Of a stretch of DNA of 64,000 nt, positions 8,946-18,181 are shown piece after piece. The stretch is from positions 62,001 through 126,000 of the forward strand of contig NZ_MKFI01000001.1 of assembly GCF_001982635.1 (NCBI RefSeq). Reading direction: 5' to 3'. The stretch comes from Bradyrhizobium mercantei (GTDB lineage: Bacteria; Pseudomonadota; Alphaproteobacteria; Rhizobiales; Xanthobacteraceae). Position numbers and translations under genes: made by a program. The first letter of the stretch is position 1; every line of letters begins with the position of its first letter. The notes under the pieces are model-generated. The model searched no databases. It was given only the letters and a program-made list of their open reading frames with translations, and was not told where the DNA came from.

Positions 8946-10265
8946 TTAACCCGCGAGCTTCGCGACCACGTCGGCCGGGCTCATATTGTCGCGTGAACCG
9001 TCGCTGCGGCGCTTCACCTCGACCTTACCTTCCGCCAGCCCCTTCGGTCCGACCAGAATCTGCCAGGGGATGCCGATCAGATCGGCCGCGGCGAACTTGG
9101 CGCCGGCACGCTGATCGGTGTCGTCGTAGAGCACGTCGACGCCCTTCGCCGAGAGCTCACGGTAGAGCTGCTCGCAGGCGCCATCGACCGCGGCATCGCC
9201 CTGCTTGAGGTTGAGGATCGCGGCGCGGAACGGCGCGACGGCCTCGGGCCACTTGATGCCGGCATCATCATGGCAAGCCTCGATGATCGCGCCGACCAGC
9301 CGCGACACGCCGACGCCGTAGGAGCCGCCATGGATCGGCGTGTCGACACCATCGGGCCCCGCCACCATTGCCTTCATGGTGTCGGAGTATTTGGTGCCGA
9401 AGTAGAAGATCTGGCCGACCTCGATACCGCGGGTGTTCAGCCGCTTCGCCTCGGGCACTTCCTGCTCGAAGCGCGCAGCCTCGTGAACGTCCTCGGTCGC
9501 GGCATAGACCGAGGTCCATTGCTTGATGATCGGCGTGAGGTCGCCGTCATAATCGACGTCCTCGCCGGGCACCGGCAGGTCCAGCACATCGCGGTTGATG
9601 TAGACGCCGGACTCGCCGGTCTCCGCGAGTACGATGAATTCGTGGCTGAGATCGCCGCCGATCGGGCCGGTCTCGGCCCGCATCGGGATCGCCTTCAGGC
9701 CCATCCGCGCAAAGGTGCGCAGATAGGCCACGAACATCTTGTTGTAGGAGCGCCGCGCGCCGGCCTCGTCGAGGTCGAACGAATAGGCGTCCTTCATCAG
9801 GAATTCGCGGCCGCGCATCACGCCGAAGCGCGGACGCTGCTCGTCGCGGAACTTCCACTGGATGTGGTAGAGGTTGAGCGGCAGGTTCTTATAGGACTTG
9901 ACGTAGGAGCGGAAGATCTCCGTGATCATTTCCTCGTTGGTCGGTCCGTATAGCAGCTCGCGCTTGTGCCGATCGAGGATGCGCAGCATCTCCGGACCGT
10001 AGGCGTCGTAGCGGCCGCTTTCGCGCCAGAGATCGGCGAGTTGCAGCGTCGGCATCAAGAGTTCGAGCGCACCGGCGCGGTCCTGCTCCTCGCGCACGAT
10101 CTGCTCGATCTTCTTCAGCACCCGGAAGCCGAGCGGCAGCCAGGCATAAATGCCGGCCGCCTCCTGCCGCATCATGCCCGCACGCAGCATCAGCCGATGC
10201 GAGACGATCTCCGCCTCTTTCGGATTTTCTTTCAGGATGGGCAGGAAAAACCGCGACAATCGCAT
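8946..10265 (-). CDS. proS: Prolyl-tRNA synthetase (short alphaproteobacterial type)
   Basis: This class II aminoacyl-tRNA synthetase charges tRNA-Pro. At 439 residues it is the short form without the internal editing insertion of the E. coli enzyme. Motif 2 spans [17 protein letters not shown] (139-155), and the class II motif 3 region is [17 protein letters not shown]. The TNEE sequence near 109-112 is the proline-pocket loop. An anticodon-binding domain forms the C-terminus, ending VVAKLAG. A 71-base gap separates it from lolC/E. Upstream, 10266-10429 has no gene. Confidence 0.96.
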   Translation of the reverse strand: MRLSRFFLPILKENPKEAEIVSHRLMLRAGMMRQEAAGIYAWLPLGFRVLKKIEQIVREEQDRAGALELLMPTLQLADLWRESGRYDAYGPEMLRILDRHKRELLYGPTNEEMITEIFRSYVKSYKNLPLNLYHIQWKFRDEQRPRFGVMRGREFLMKDAYSFDLDEAGARRSYNKMFVAYLRTFARMGLKAIPMRAETGPIGGDLSHEFIVLAETGESGVYINRDVLDLPVPGEDVDYDGDLTPIIKQWTSVYAATEDVHEAARFEQEVPEAKRLNTRGIEVGQIFYFGTKYSDTMKAMVAGPDGVDTPIHGGSYGVGVSRLVGAIIEACHDDAGIKWPEAVAPFRAAILNLKQGDAAVDGACEQLYRELSAKGVDVLYDDTDQRAGAKFAAADLIGIPWQILVGPKGLAEGKVEVKRRSDGSRDNMSPADVVAKLAG

Positions 10266-10429
10266 GGCGTTACTCGGGAATCAGGAAAGCGTGGGAAGAG
10301 CTGCAGTGAAACCGGATCGGGTGTGAAAACACAAGGCCGCTTCAGATCAAAAACCCTTCAAATCAGGCGAATTTCGGCCATTGCAGCGAATTGCGTCCCA
10401 CCGACCTGTCCAGCGCGCTGATCGAGCGT

Positions 10430-12034
10430 TTACCTGACCTCGAAATCGTCTTCCAGCGTCACTTTCTTGAAATCGGTCACCAGGGCGTCGATCTGCATGT
10501 GCCAGCGGCCCGGGACCGTCAACGGCACCTTGCGCACGTGCCAATAGCCGTCGGGACCGAGCGCGGCAGCGCGTTCCATCGGCTCAACGCCACGCTCGGG
10601 CAGGCTCAGCGTCAGCGTCGCCTCCTTGGCCGCAAACGGGCTGGCATCGCCATTCATCAGCTGCAGCACGAAGTCGTTCTGCCCAACCTTGCCCGGCGCG
10701 ATCAGCACCTGGAACATCGCGGCATCGGTATGGATGTGGACCGCGAGCGGAACATCCTCCGACATCGCCAGCACGCGCGGCGGCGGCGTGAAGCGCCAGA
10801 GCGCGACGAGGCCGAGGATGGCGATCATGAGCACGAATTCGAGCGCGATCGAGCGTTGCAGCGGCCGTGTCCGGTGAAACTCGCGCGCGATGGCCGGCGT
10901 GAACACCCAACGGTTCAGCGCGGCGAAGCCGAGCAGCAGCGCCACCAGCACGAGTTTCGCAACGAGAATGTTGCCGTATTCGGTGTCGATCAGCGCGCCG
11001 AAACTTTCGAGCTGGACGACGGCGAGCGCGAGCCCCGACAAGGCGATCAATCCGACGACCGGCACCGCGATCATCGAAAAGCGCCGCAGCACCCGCAACA
11101 GCGGCTCCTTGCGCTGCCAGGCCAGCACCGCGAGCGGTGCCAGCGCCCCCATCCAGAAGGCGAGGCCGACGCCATGGATGAACAGCGCGGTCCGCGTCAG
11201 CCATTGCGGCGAGGCGGTGGCGGCGTGGCCGCTGACCGCAAACGACAGCCCGACGCAGATCATGGCGATCGCGGTGCGGGTGAAGGCTGCGCCGAACGAT
11301 GGACTCCGCCAGGCAAACGCGGCGATCAACATCGCGGCGATCGCGAGCAGCAGGGCCGGAAACAGGCTGGTGCCGGCGGCACTGGCCCACGCCGCCCATG
11401 TCAGAAGGCCCGCGAGCGGCAAGTTCAGGAGGTCGACGCCCTGCAAGCCAAGCGAGGCGATTGCGCCGACGAGGCCGATCTTCAGCGACCATATGATCAG
11501 CCGTTCGCCGGCCGGGCCCTGCCCGATCCAGGCGGCGAAGAACACGCCGCCGACGCCGGCAAACAGACCCAGATAGAGCCCAAGCCGCGCCAGCCAGATC
11601 AGCGCATGGAGCACGCCGTCGCCGGACGGTGCCGCCGAGCCGGTGACGACGCCGATCGAGAACAGCAGCGACCCCGCAACCGGATGACCGTCCTGCGACA
11701 CCACGCGATAGCTGACCACCTGCGTGCCCTGTGGCAGGCCAGCCGGCAGCATCACCATCAGCGATTGATCGACGGCACGGATCGCGACGTCGCGCGGCTT
11801 GCCGGCCGCATCGAGCAGGCTGACCGCGGTCGGTGCCACCGCTTCGTTGAAGCGGAGCACGACCATCTTCGGTGCCTCCGCCACCACGCTGCCGTCCGCC
11901 GGTTCGGCGCCGATCAGGACGGCATGCGCCTGGGCCGCGGTCGCAAGGCACAGCGCCAGCACCAGCGCTGACAACAGCGCGGCAAGCCTTTTGACGACAA
12001 GACTTTTGACGACAAGACTTGCGACGGGCCGCAC
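10430..12034 (-). CDS. CopC-CopD fusion, copper-handling membrane protein
   Basis: After a signal peptide (LSALVLALCLATAAQA) the mature protein starts with His-Ala-Val-Leu, the copper-ligand N-terminus of CopC. A CopC domain (about 37-130, FNEAVAP, SQDGHPVAGS) is followed by about nine TM helices of the CopD domain. A C-terminal YtkA-like domain (VHIHTDAAMFQV) completes the protein. It probably binds copper in the periplasm and moves it across or onto the inner membrane. I prefer the GTG at 12032-12034, just after the ycnI-like stop. An upstream ATG (12088) would overlap that gene by 50 bases. Near the start a 15-bp segment is duplicated in tandem. Confidence 0.82.
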   Translation of the reverse strand: MRPVASLVVKSLVVKRLAALLSALVLALCLATAAQAHAVLIGAEPADGSVVAEAPKMVVLRFNEAVAPTAVSLLDAAGKPRDVAIRAVDQSLMVMLPAGLPQGTQVVSYRVVSQDGHPVAGSLLFSIGVVTGSAAPSGDGVLHALIWLARLGLYLGLFAGVGGVFFAAWIGQGPAGERLIIWSLKIGLVGAIASLGLQGVDLLNLPLAGLLTWAAWASAAGTSLFPALLLAIAAMLIAAFAWRSPSFGAAFTRTAIAMICVGLSFAVSGHAATASPQWLTRTALFIHGVGLAFWMGALAPLAVLAWQRKEPLLRVLRRFSMIAVPVVGLIALSGLALAVVQLESFGALIDTEYGNILVAKLVLVALLLGFAALNRWVFTPAIAREFHRTRPLQRSIALEFVLMIAILGLVALWRFTPPPRVLAMSEDVPLAVHIHTDAAMFQVLIAPGKVGQNDFVLQLMNGDASPFAAKEATLTLSLPERGVEPMERAAALGPDGYWHVRKVPLTVPGRWHMQIDALVTDFKKVTLEDDFEVR

Positions 12035-12038
12035 GGGT

Positions 12039-12566
12039 TTACGGCTTCGGCAGCAGCTTGACGCCGGGCGCCGGCGTCTTGCTGCCATGGTCGTGCCCGC
12101 CGCCCTGCCCTTCGGGTGGGATATCGATCCAGCGGCCGACGCCCTGTTCGCACTCCTGCACGACAGGGAAATACAGCGTGGTGTTGGGTTTCAACGTATC
12201 GGTGAGAAAGGTCTGCATCACGAACTCGTCGTAGTTCTGATCCGCGAGCTTACCACCACTCCAGGCGACTTCCTTCACGCCCTCGGACAGCTTGGCGCCG
12301 TGATAGTCGTATTGGGCGGCGTATTTGCCGGTGACCGTGTCGAGCGTCCAGCCGGGCTTCGGCATCGGCTTCACCCCGATTACACCTTCCGGAATCTGCA
12401 CGCGGATCTTGATCGTCGCCGATCCCGCGCAGCCATGCGGCACGGCGAACACCGCCTTGTAGTAGGATCCGACCGGCGCCTGCTTTCCTTCAAGCGTGAT
12501 ATGGGCGACCGCAGGCTGCGCTGCGAACAGCGCCGCCGTGGCAATGAGGAGCGCGCGTACCTTCAT
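12039..12566 (-). CDS. YcnI/DUF1775 copper-binding periplasmic protein
   Basis: The 175-residue product has a signal peptide whose predicted cleavage (AVA-HITL) leaves His22 as the mature N-terminus, the copper-ligand position in YcnI-type proteins. The domain has the expected VPHGCAGSAT, MPKPGW and FPVVQECE elements and a His/Gly-rich C-terminal tail (GGGHDHGS). YcnI binds copper through a histidine brace plus Trp. It is translated between the PCu(A)C gene (7-base gap) and the CopC-CopD fusion. Confidence 0.9.
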   Translation of the reverse strand: MKVRALLIATAALFAAQPAVAHITLEGKQAPVGSYYKAVFAVPHGCAGSATIKIRVQIPEGVIGVKPMPKPGWTLDTVTGKYAAQYDYHGAKLSEGVKEVAWSGGKLADQNYDEFVMQTFLTDTLKPNTTLYFPVVQECEQGVGRWIDIPPEGQGGGHDHGSKTPAPGVKLLPKP

Positions 12567-12573
12567 GGCTTCC

Positions 12574-13101
12574 TCACATCTTCTTCATGTCCATGTGACC
12601 GGAATGGTCGCCATGGCCGGAATGATCGCCGCCGCCCGGCGCCTGCGCACCGACCGCCTGCACGTCCAGCGAGACCGTGACCTTGCCGGCCTTCTCGAAC
12701 TCGAGCGTGACCGGCACCTTGTCGCCCTGCTTCAGCGGCGCCTTCAGGTCGAACATCATCAAATGATAGCCGCCGGGCGCGAGCTTCACGGTCTTGCCGG
12801 GCTCGATGGTCAGTCCCTTGTCGAGCGCGCGCATCTTCATCACGCCGTTGTCCATCGACATCTCGTGCACTTCGACCTTGCCCGCGACGTCAGCGGCCCC
12901 CGACACCAGCCGGTCGGGCGTCGTGCCCTTGTTCTCGATCGTCAGATAGCCGCCGCCGATCTTGGCACCGTTCGGCGTCGCGCGCGTCCATGTCTGCGTG
13001 ATCACCAGGTCGCCGGCCTTGACGTCCTCGGCGCGCGCGGATGTGGTCGCGAGTGCTGCGGTCAGCGCGGCGAGAGCGAGGATACGGGAGAGCGTCTTCA
13101 T
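12574..13101 (-). CDS. PCu(A)C periplasmic copper chaperone
   Basis: The 175-residue protein has a signal peptide (cleavage after SARA) and a DUF461/PCu(A)C domain. Ligands fit the H-x10-M...H-x-M pattern: His79, Met90, His113 and Met115. The tail is His/Met-rich (GDHSGHGDHSGHMDMKKM), probably an additional copper site. PCu(A)C proteins deliver Cu(I) to the Cu-A centre or to Sco proteins during cytochrome oxidase assembly. The gene is in an operon with ycnI-like and TlpA-like genes. Confidence 0.93.
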   Translation of the reverse strand: MKTLSRILALAALTAALATTSARAEDVKAGDLVITQTWTRATPNGAKIGGGYLTIENKGTTPDRLVSGAADVAGKVEVHEMSMDNGVMKMRALDKGLTIEPGKTVKLAPGGYHLMMFDLKAPLKQGDKVPVTLEFEKAGKVTVSLDVQAVGAQAPGGGDHSGHGDHSGHMDMKKM

Positions 13102-13135
13102 GGCGACGGATTCCTTTCAGGTTGAAGTCGTCGTG

Positions 13136-13633
13136 TTATCGGCTTGCTGCGGCCTGGGTGGCAGACCATTTGTCCAGATCGGCGATTTCGGCCGATCCTT
13201 CGATCGTCGTGATGGTCCCGTCGCGGGCAATCAGCATGGTTCGCGGGATATCGCCCTGCCAGGCCGGATCGATCTCAAATCTCAGGCGTTCGGCGAAGCC
13301 ATCGCCGAACATCCAGTTCTCGGCCGACGCGAGGCCCGCGCCATCCAGCATCGATCGGGTCGCCTCCGGCAGGTTCGGAACCAGATCCGCGCTGATCGTC
13401 ACGACGTCGATATCCGGGTGATCCTTCATGAAGCGGCCGAGCTGCGGCAGCTCGACCTTGCAGGGCCCGCAGGTCACTCCCCAAAAATGCACCAGGGTCG
13501 GATGGCCGGCATGCGCGTGCAGCAGCTTTTGCCAGCTGCCGCGTTCAAACGGCTTTGGCGTGCCCGCTTCCGCCGCGAGTCCGGACGGCAGCGTTGCAAG
13601 CAGGATCAGCGCAGCGAGGAAGTGGCGTTTCAT
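13136..13633 (-). CDS. TlpA/ResA-like periplasmic thioredoxin
   Basis: The 165-residue protein starts with a signal peptide (MKRHFLAALILLATLPSGLA) and has one thioredoxin domain with the active site CGPC (Cys55, Cys58) in HFWGVTCGPCKVELP. It would act in the periplasm, reducing disulfides or copper-ligand cysteines. TlpA-family proteins of Bradyrhizobium reduce Sco and the Cu-A site of cytochrome oxidase. The start is the ATG overlapping the previous stop (ATGA at 13633-13630), which fixes it; a longer reading overlaps the neighbouring gene. Confidence 0.88.
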   Translation of the reverse strand: MKRHFLAALILLATLPSGLAAEAGTPKPFERGSWQKLLHAHAGHPTLVHFWGVTCGPCKVELPQLGRFMKDHPDIDVVTISADLVPNLPEATRSMLDGAGLASAENWMFGDGFAERLRFEIDPAWQGDIPRTMLIARDGTITTIEGSAEIADLDKWSATQAAASR

Positions 13634-14871
13634 GGTTCGCCCTCGATTGCTTGGAAATGGTAGCCGTCGGCCTTCGTCATCCAGGACAGGTAGGTTTGCC
13701 GGCGGTCGGTCACGAGCAACGGATGGTCGGAGCTGTCGGTGGTGTCGGCGATCACGACGGGCTTCGACCAGGTCGCGCCGTCGTCGTGAGACGTCATCAG
13801 ATTGATCGAGGTCTTCTGCCCATCGAATTCCTTCCAGGCCATCACGAGCCCGTGTGGGCCTGCGATGACCTGCGGCCTTGACGGGCTTCGATTCAACTGA
13901 CCAATGGGAAGCGGATCGGAGAAGGTTTTGCCGCCATCGCGCGAGCGTGCGTAGAACAATCCCTTGCGCGCCTTGCCGTTCGTGTACCACGTCACGTGAT
14001 AGGTTCCTTCGGACGAAATCGTCAGGCTGGGACCATGATGCGGGCATGCCGCGATCTGCCAGTCGTCGCGGCTCACCCGATGCACCTCACCCGGAGTGGC
14101 CAGATCGGTGAACGTCACGATCGCATGGTCGCGCACGCCGCCTTCGAAGATGTTGCGAAACACCACCACCGGATGGCCTGCGCCGTCGAACGCCAGGGCG
14201 AGACGGCAGCACTCGCAGGTGTTGTCGGCAGCAAGCCGCGCATCGGAATAGGTCGCGCCGCCGTCCTTCGACGACGCAAAGAACAGCCCGGCCCCGTCAT
14301 ACTTCTCGCCGCGCTGCTGCGCCGGGACGCGGTTGCGCTTGTCGAGCCAGACCGCAAACACGGCGCCGGCGGGATCGAAGCCGATCGCCTCGAACCGCTG
14401 GCTCTCATTGTTCGCGGTGATCGGCTTCGGCGGATCAAAGCTGCGCCCGCCATCGGTCGATCGCGTGGTCAGCACCTGGCCGTTGAAGGCCTGATCACGA
14501 AAGATCGAGAAGGCCAGCGCGATGTCCCCCTTGGCGTCGATCGCAAGCTTCGGCCGCGCGTCCGGCCCCCAATCCAGGTTGAGCCGATCCCGGGTCACCT
14601 GGACCAGCGTGGAGAAGCTCTTGCCCTGGTCCTTCGAGCTCGCGACCGAGATCTGACCTCCGGCCATCCACGTCAGCCATAGCGTCCCGTCCGGCGCGAA
14701 GGCGGGCGTGACCTTGGTCGCGCAACGCAGGGCGGTGTCCTCGCACGCCGCTTCCGAGGCGTGCTGGTGACTCATCTGCGCCTTGGCGAGGTTCGGCAAG
14801 GCCGCGAGCATGGCTGTCGCGAGCACGATCCAACCAGCTGATTTGCGAGAAGTCATCGATGCGCTCCTCAT
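13630..14871 (-). CDS. Secreted BNR/sialidase-like beta-propeller protein with Cys/His clusters
   Basis: The 413-residue exported protein has Asp-box repeats (SSKDQGKSF, STDGGRSF, SSKDGGATY, SRDGGKTF, SHDDGATW), so it is a six-bladed sialidase-fold propeller. It is unlikely to be a sialidase: the context is copper handling, and I do not see the arginine triad. The mature N-terminus is QMSHQHASEAACED, and there are two further Cys/His clusters, TCECC (218-222) and ACPHHG (276-281). These could form a metal site. It overlaps both neighbours by ATGA junctions, so it is tightly coupled to the receptor gene upstream and the TlpA-like gene downstream. Confidence 0.75.
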   Translation of the reverse strand: MRSASMTSRKSAGWIVLATAMLAALPNLAKAQMSHQHASEAACEDTALRCATKVTPAFAPDGTLWLTWMAGGQISVASSKDQGKSFSTLVQVTRDRLNLDWGPDARPKLAIDAKGDIALAFSIFRDQAFNGQVLTTRSTDGGRSFDPPKPITANNESQRFEAIGFDPAGAVFAVWLDKRNRVPAQQRGEKYDGAGLFFASSKDGGATYSDARLAADNTCECCRLALAFDGAGHPVVVFRNIFEGGVRDHAIVTFTDLATPGEVHRVSRDDWQIAACPHHGPSLTISSEGTYHVTWYTNGKARKGLFYARSRDGGKTFSDPLPIGQLNRSPSRPQVIAGPHGLVMAWKEFDGQKTSINLMTSHDDGATWSKPVVIADTTDSSDHPLLVTDRRQTYLSWMTKADGYHFQAIEGEP

Positions 14872-17267
14872 TTGAACGCGATCTTCATGCCCGCCACGAA
14901 CGCGCGCGGCGATCCGGCATAGATCGAACCGGTCGTGTTCGCCAGTATGCTCGCAGGATTTTGAACGCCCGCTGCCGTCACCGAGTTCGCGATGTTGTTC
15001 GCGGAGGCGATGTAGGTTCGATCGAACACGTTCCGCACCTCGAAATACAGGTTCAGCGTCTTGAAGTAGTCGGAGATCAGATCCGTCTTGTAGTGCAGGT
15101 TGAGGTTGACGAGCTCATAGCCGGGTGCCTTCAGGAGATTGGCATTGTCCATGTAGAAGCCGTCCTTCCACTGGACTTCGACGAACGCGCCGAGGCCCTG
15201 GAATGGACCCGACAATTGGTCGTAGCCCAATCGGGTCGTCAGTTCGTTCGGCGAGATGCCGGGAATCTTGTTGCCGGCGCGATTGAAGCTGAACACCGCG
15301 CCATTGGTGATGTTCTCGGTGTATTCCGTGTAGACCTCGTCGAGATAGGTGTAGGCCGCCGAGACGCGCCAGCCCGGCAGGAACTTCCAGTCGGCGGCCA
15401 GTTCGACACCGCGATGTTCCGATCGCGGCGCGTTGAACGTATACGAGATGCCCGCGAGCGGCGTTGCCTGCGAAACCAGCTCGTCCTTGAAGAACTCGTA
15501 GAACCCGGTGACGCTCACCTTGACCGCGTTGTTCGGCGTCCAGTCGGCGCCGACGTCGTAGCCGAGGTTCTTCTGGGTCCGCAGCTGGGTGTTGTTGCCG
15601 GACGCCCCGCTCGGCAGGATGAAGAGATTGCTCACTTGCGGCGTGCCGTATCCCGTTGCCACCCGTCCGCGAAGTTGCCACTCGCTGTTCAGGCGGTAGA
15701 GCAAGGCGAGCTCGGGCGCGGTGTTCTGGAATTGCCGGTCCGCCGTCGTGATCGCGGTGGTCGTCGCCCCGGCCGCGCCGGTGTAGGTATAGGCAGTGTT
15801 TCGCCCGGTGAGACTGGTGGTCTCCCAGCCGATGCCGGCAATGGCCGTCAACGCCGGCGTGAGCCTTAGTTCCTCGCGCGCGCGAAGGCCGTAATTCGTC
15901 GTCGTGCTGAGCAGATTGCTGGACAGGCTTCCGAGCGTGGCATTGCCGCCCGGCATCACATTGCGGGTGTCGCTCGAAGCCGTGAGCGTATTGTAGAAGC
16001 CGCCGAAATAGGCTGTCGAATCCATCCCGAAGATGTCGCCGCGTCTGACGATGTCGCTCATGTAGTTGTAGGACGGGAAGTCGCCGATCGCGCTCGTCGA
16101 GCCCGTCGGCTGGTTGATGTTGCGGTCGTCGAACACGAACTGGTTGCGCCAGGTGGTCTGGTTGTCGAAATCGTGCTCCCAGCGGCCGCCGACGATGGTG
16201 CGGCGGTCGTCGCGCCCGAGGCCCGCCTGCACCGCGGTTTCCTTCTCGGTCCCCGCCGCCGAATTGAAACCGTTGTTGAACAAGGTCACGGTTCCGCATC
16301 CCGGCGCAGCCGTCGCTCCGGTCGCGCAGCCTTGCTGGAACGGGTTCTGATAGAATTGATTGAGCGACGAGCGGATCGGCAGCCGCGCCGACAGGTCGTT
16401 GTTGATCAGCTTCACCGTAAATCGGTCATCCGGCGTGACTTGCAGGGTGCCGAGGAAATTGACCGTCTGGGTATTGAACCAGCTGTTGCCGATATAGCCG
16501 TCGCCGCGGCTGTCGCTTGCGAACAGCGAGCCCTCGAAATTGCCGACCTTCCTGCCTGCGGCAAGATAGTTATTCAGATAACCGAAGCTGCCACCATCGA
16601 CGCCGTACTCCACGCCATCGATCGTACCGCCGGGCCGGGTGCGGAAATTCAACGCGCCACCGGTCGCGTAATTGCCGTACAGCGCCGATGACGGCCCGCG
16701 GACCACATCGATCGCGCCATAGGCATGCGGATCGATCAGGTCGCTGCGCGACAGGCCGTCCGGCTGGGTGACCGGGAAACCGTCATCGAAGATGACGAGG
16801 TTGCGGATACCAAAGCCATTGCGGGCGTTCGACCCGCGGATCGAGATGCCGAAGTCACGCGGGCCGTTGCCCTGCTTGATCGAGATGCCGGGACTGTCCC
16901 GCAGCACGTCGGCGACGGAAAAAGCCGGCCGATTGTCGAACTGGCTGCGATCGATGGTCGTCTGGGTCTGGCCTGTGGGCGCCCGGTTCAAACCGTCGCG
17001 GGCCGCTCCGGCCGTCTCCGCCGGCTTCGCGCCGCGCGCTGCGTCCGCAGCCACCGACGGCGCCGCGCGCGGCTTGGGCGGTCGCCGAACCGATGCCGCA
17101 CGAACGCGAGGCTTGGCCGCCGCGGGCTTGGCGCGCGTCGCCGTCCGGGGCGCTTCGACGTTGACGGAAGGCAGTACCGTCTGGGCCTTCGCCCAAGACG
17201 TCATGGTGGAAAGGACCGCGCCCAGTATCAGCGCACTTGCCCCACCCCACGGGTGAAACCGAAACAT
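14868..17267 (-). CDS. TonB-dependent outer membrane receptor, probably copper-related
   Basis: The 799-residue protein has a signal peptide ending AKA. A TonB-box-like LPSVNVEAP is followed by a long Lys/Ala/Pro/Arg-rich linker (about 38-85). The plug domain has DVLRDSPGISIKQG, SIRGSNARNGFGIRN and DVVRGPSSALYGNYATGGAL. A 22-strand barrel ends in Phe-Lys rather than a bare terminal aromatic. It imports a ligand across the outer membrane using TonB. The substrate is inferred to be copper or a copper complex only from the downstream genes; siderophore receptors share the same architecture. Confidence 0.85.
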   Translation of the reverse strand: MFRFHPWGGASALILGAVLSTMTSWAKAQTVLPSVNVEAPRTATRAKPAAAKPRVRAASVRRPPKPRAAPSVAADAARGAKPAETAGAARDGLNRAPTGQTQTTIDRSQFDNRPAFSVADVLRDSPGISIKQGNGPRDFGISIRGSNARNGFGIRNLVIFDDGFPVTQPDGLSRSDLIDPHAYGAIDVVRGPSSALYGNYATGGALNFRTRPGGTIDGVEYGVDGGSFGYLNNYLAAGRKVGNFEGSLFASDSRGDGYIGNSWFNTQTVNFLGTLQVTPDDRFTVKLINNDLSARLPIRSSLNQFYQNPFQQGCATGATAAPGCGTVTLFNNGFNSAAGTEKETAVQAGLGRDDRRTIVGGRWEHDFDNQTTWRNQFVFDDRNINQPTGSTSAIGDFPSYNYMSDIVRRGDIFGMDSTAYFGGFYNTLTASSDTRNVMPGGNATLGSLSSNLLSTTTNYGLRAREELRLTPALTAIAGIGWETTSLTGRNTAYTYTGAAGATTTAITTADRQFQNTAPELALLYRLNSEWQLRGRVATGYGTPQVSNLFILPSGASGNNTQLRTQKNLGYDVGADWTPNNAVKVSVTGFYEFFKDELVSQATPLAGISYTFNAPRSEHRGVELAADWKFLPGWRVSAAYTYLDEVYTEYTENITNGAVFSFNRAGNKIPGISPNELTTRLGYDQLSGPFQGLGAFVEVQWKDGFYMDNANLLKAPGYELVNLNLHYKTDLISDYFKTLNLYFEVRNVFDRTYIASANNIANSVTAAGVQNPASILANTTGSIYAGSPRAFVAGMKIAFK

Positions 17268-17351
17268 GGATGAATCCTGACACCGGCTCTCCGGCCGGCT
17301 TGTTCAAGGGCACTCGCCAGCGCAGGACATGCGCCGGCAGCGACATCGTCG

Positions 17352-17735
17352 TCAGGAAAACAGCGGTGGCGCGCGAGCCTGTGCGGCGAGGCCAGCCGGC
17401 GAACGATCGAACTCGGCGGCAAAATCAAGCCAGGCGATCCGGCTCGGCAGCCGTTCGACGGCCTGCGCCGCAACTTGCGGGTTATCAACGGGCGCACCGG
17501 TCTGCAGCACGCTGCACGCCGAGCAACAGCCGTCGTGGGCATCGTGACCGGTCTGGTCGCCCTGCCCGGTTCCCGAACCGGTATCGCCGTGGCAGATGGT
17601 GGCCGCCGCGAGCGGGTCCGACGCGGCAAGGCTCGCCGCCCAGCAGGCCCCGATCGGTGCAAAAATCTGCACCAGCAGGGCAACCAGGACTATGGGCAGA
17701 AAATTCTTCAGCCGCCGGCGCATCGCAAAACCCAT
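17352..17735 (-). CDS. DUF2946 family protein, first gene of the copper operon
   Basis: The 127-residue product has one hydrophobic signal/anchor (LKNFLPIVLVALLVQIFAPI). A Cys/His-containing region, ICHGD...HDAHDGCCSACSV, follows. This matches DUF2946, a family repeatedly found next to copper TonB receptors and copper exporters. I chose the ATG complementary to 17733-17735, where GTGGCGG precedes it. Eighty-four bases separate it from the receptor gene. Metal sensing or binding at the membrane is plausible but unproven. Confidence 0.7.
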   Translation of the reverse strand: MGFAMRRRLKNFLPIVLVALLVQIFAPIGACWAASLAASDPLAAATICHGDTGSGTGQGDQTGHDAHDGCCSACSVLQTGAPVDNPQVAAQAVERLPSRIAWLDFAAEFDRSPAGLAAQARAPPLFS

Positions 17736-17989
17736 CCGCCACGGAACTAACCACCATGGGCGTCGGAAGTCGAGATCGCGGACGCGCCCGGTTTCTTCCG
17801 GCTGACGGAAATGACCGGGCGTGGCACTTGCGTCACGCCCTCTCCGAAAGCCGTCGTATCCCCTTACCCCGTCACGTGTTTTCGGGCGACTTTCGCAACC
17901 GGCGGTGGCGCCATCCCAATCATTTCGCAAATTGCTCGAAAATTGAACAATCGTTGCCGAAAATGATGACAAGCCTGGAAAGATGGTCT

Positions 17990-18160
17990 ACCAATTCGGG
18001 CTCAGGCCAGCCGCGAGGTGTGTCCTGGTGGTCCAAGTCTCGGGAGGAGCCCGACGCGCACAAGCAGCGTCACCCCATCAATCAAGATCAAATCGAATTT
18101 TTGGGGCAAATAGGGTCGACACAATTTTTAGAGCAGGGCTTGGAGCCCTGCTCTTTTTTT
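17990..18160 (+). ncRNA. Candidate structured leader or small RNA ending in a terminator
   Basis: The gap 17736-18181 has no credible gene on the plus strand but does show RNA-like structure. A perfect 8-bp inverted repeat, TCGGGCTC (17996-18003) with GAGCCCGA (18048-18055), encloses about 44 bases. Further along is a strong terminator (18131-18160) that stops 21 bases before the globin start codon. That arrangement fits a terminating leader (attenuator or riboswitch-like) or a free-standing small RNA. I do not recognise it as a known riboswitch, tmRNA, 6S, SRP or RNase P RNA. The five-prime end is a guess. Confidence 0.35.
18131..18160 (+). terminator. Strong rho-independent terminator ahead of the globin gene
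   Basis: A 10-bp perfect stem GAGCAGGGCT / AGCCCTGCTC (18131-18140 with 18144-18153) with a three-base loop is followed by seven T residues (18154-18160). The reverse strand lacks a T-run, so it works in the plus direction. No plus-strand gene lies upstream of it. Confidence 0.85.
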
Positions 18161-18181
18161 ATGTGATGATCGCAAACCGCT

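Noticed and set aside
13634..14047. N-terminal extension of the TlpA-like protein to 303 residues
   Set aside because: The extension is out of frame with, and overlaps, the propeller gene; the ATGA-coupled start at 13633 with a signal peptide is far better.
13630..14871. Exo-alpha-sialidase function
   Set aside because: Only the Asp-box propeller fold is visible; the catalytic arginine triad was not seen and the operon is about copper.
17990..18160. Possible 6S RNA, tmRNA or RNase P RNA
   Set aside because: None of their conserved core sequences could be read in either strand.
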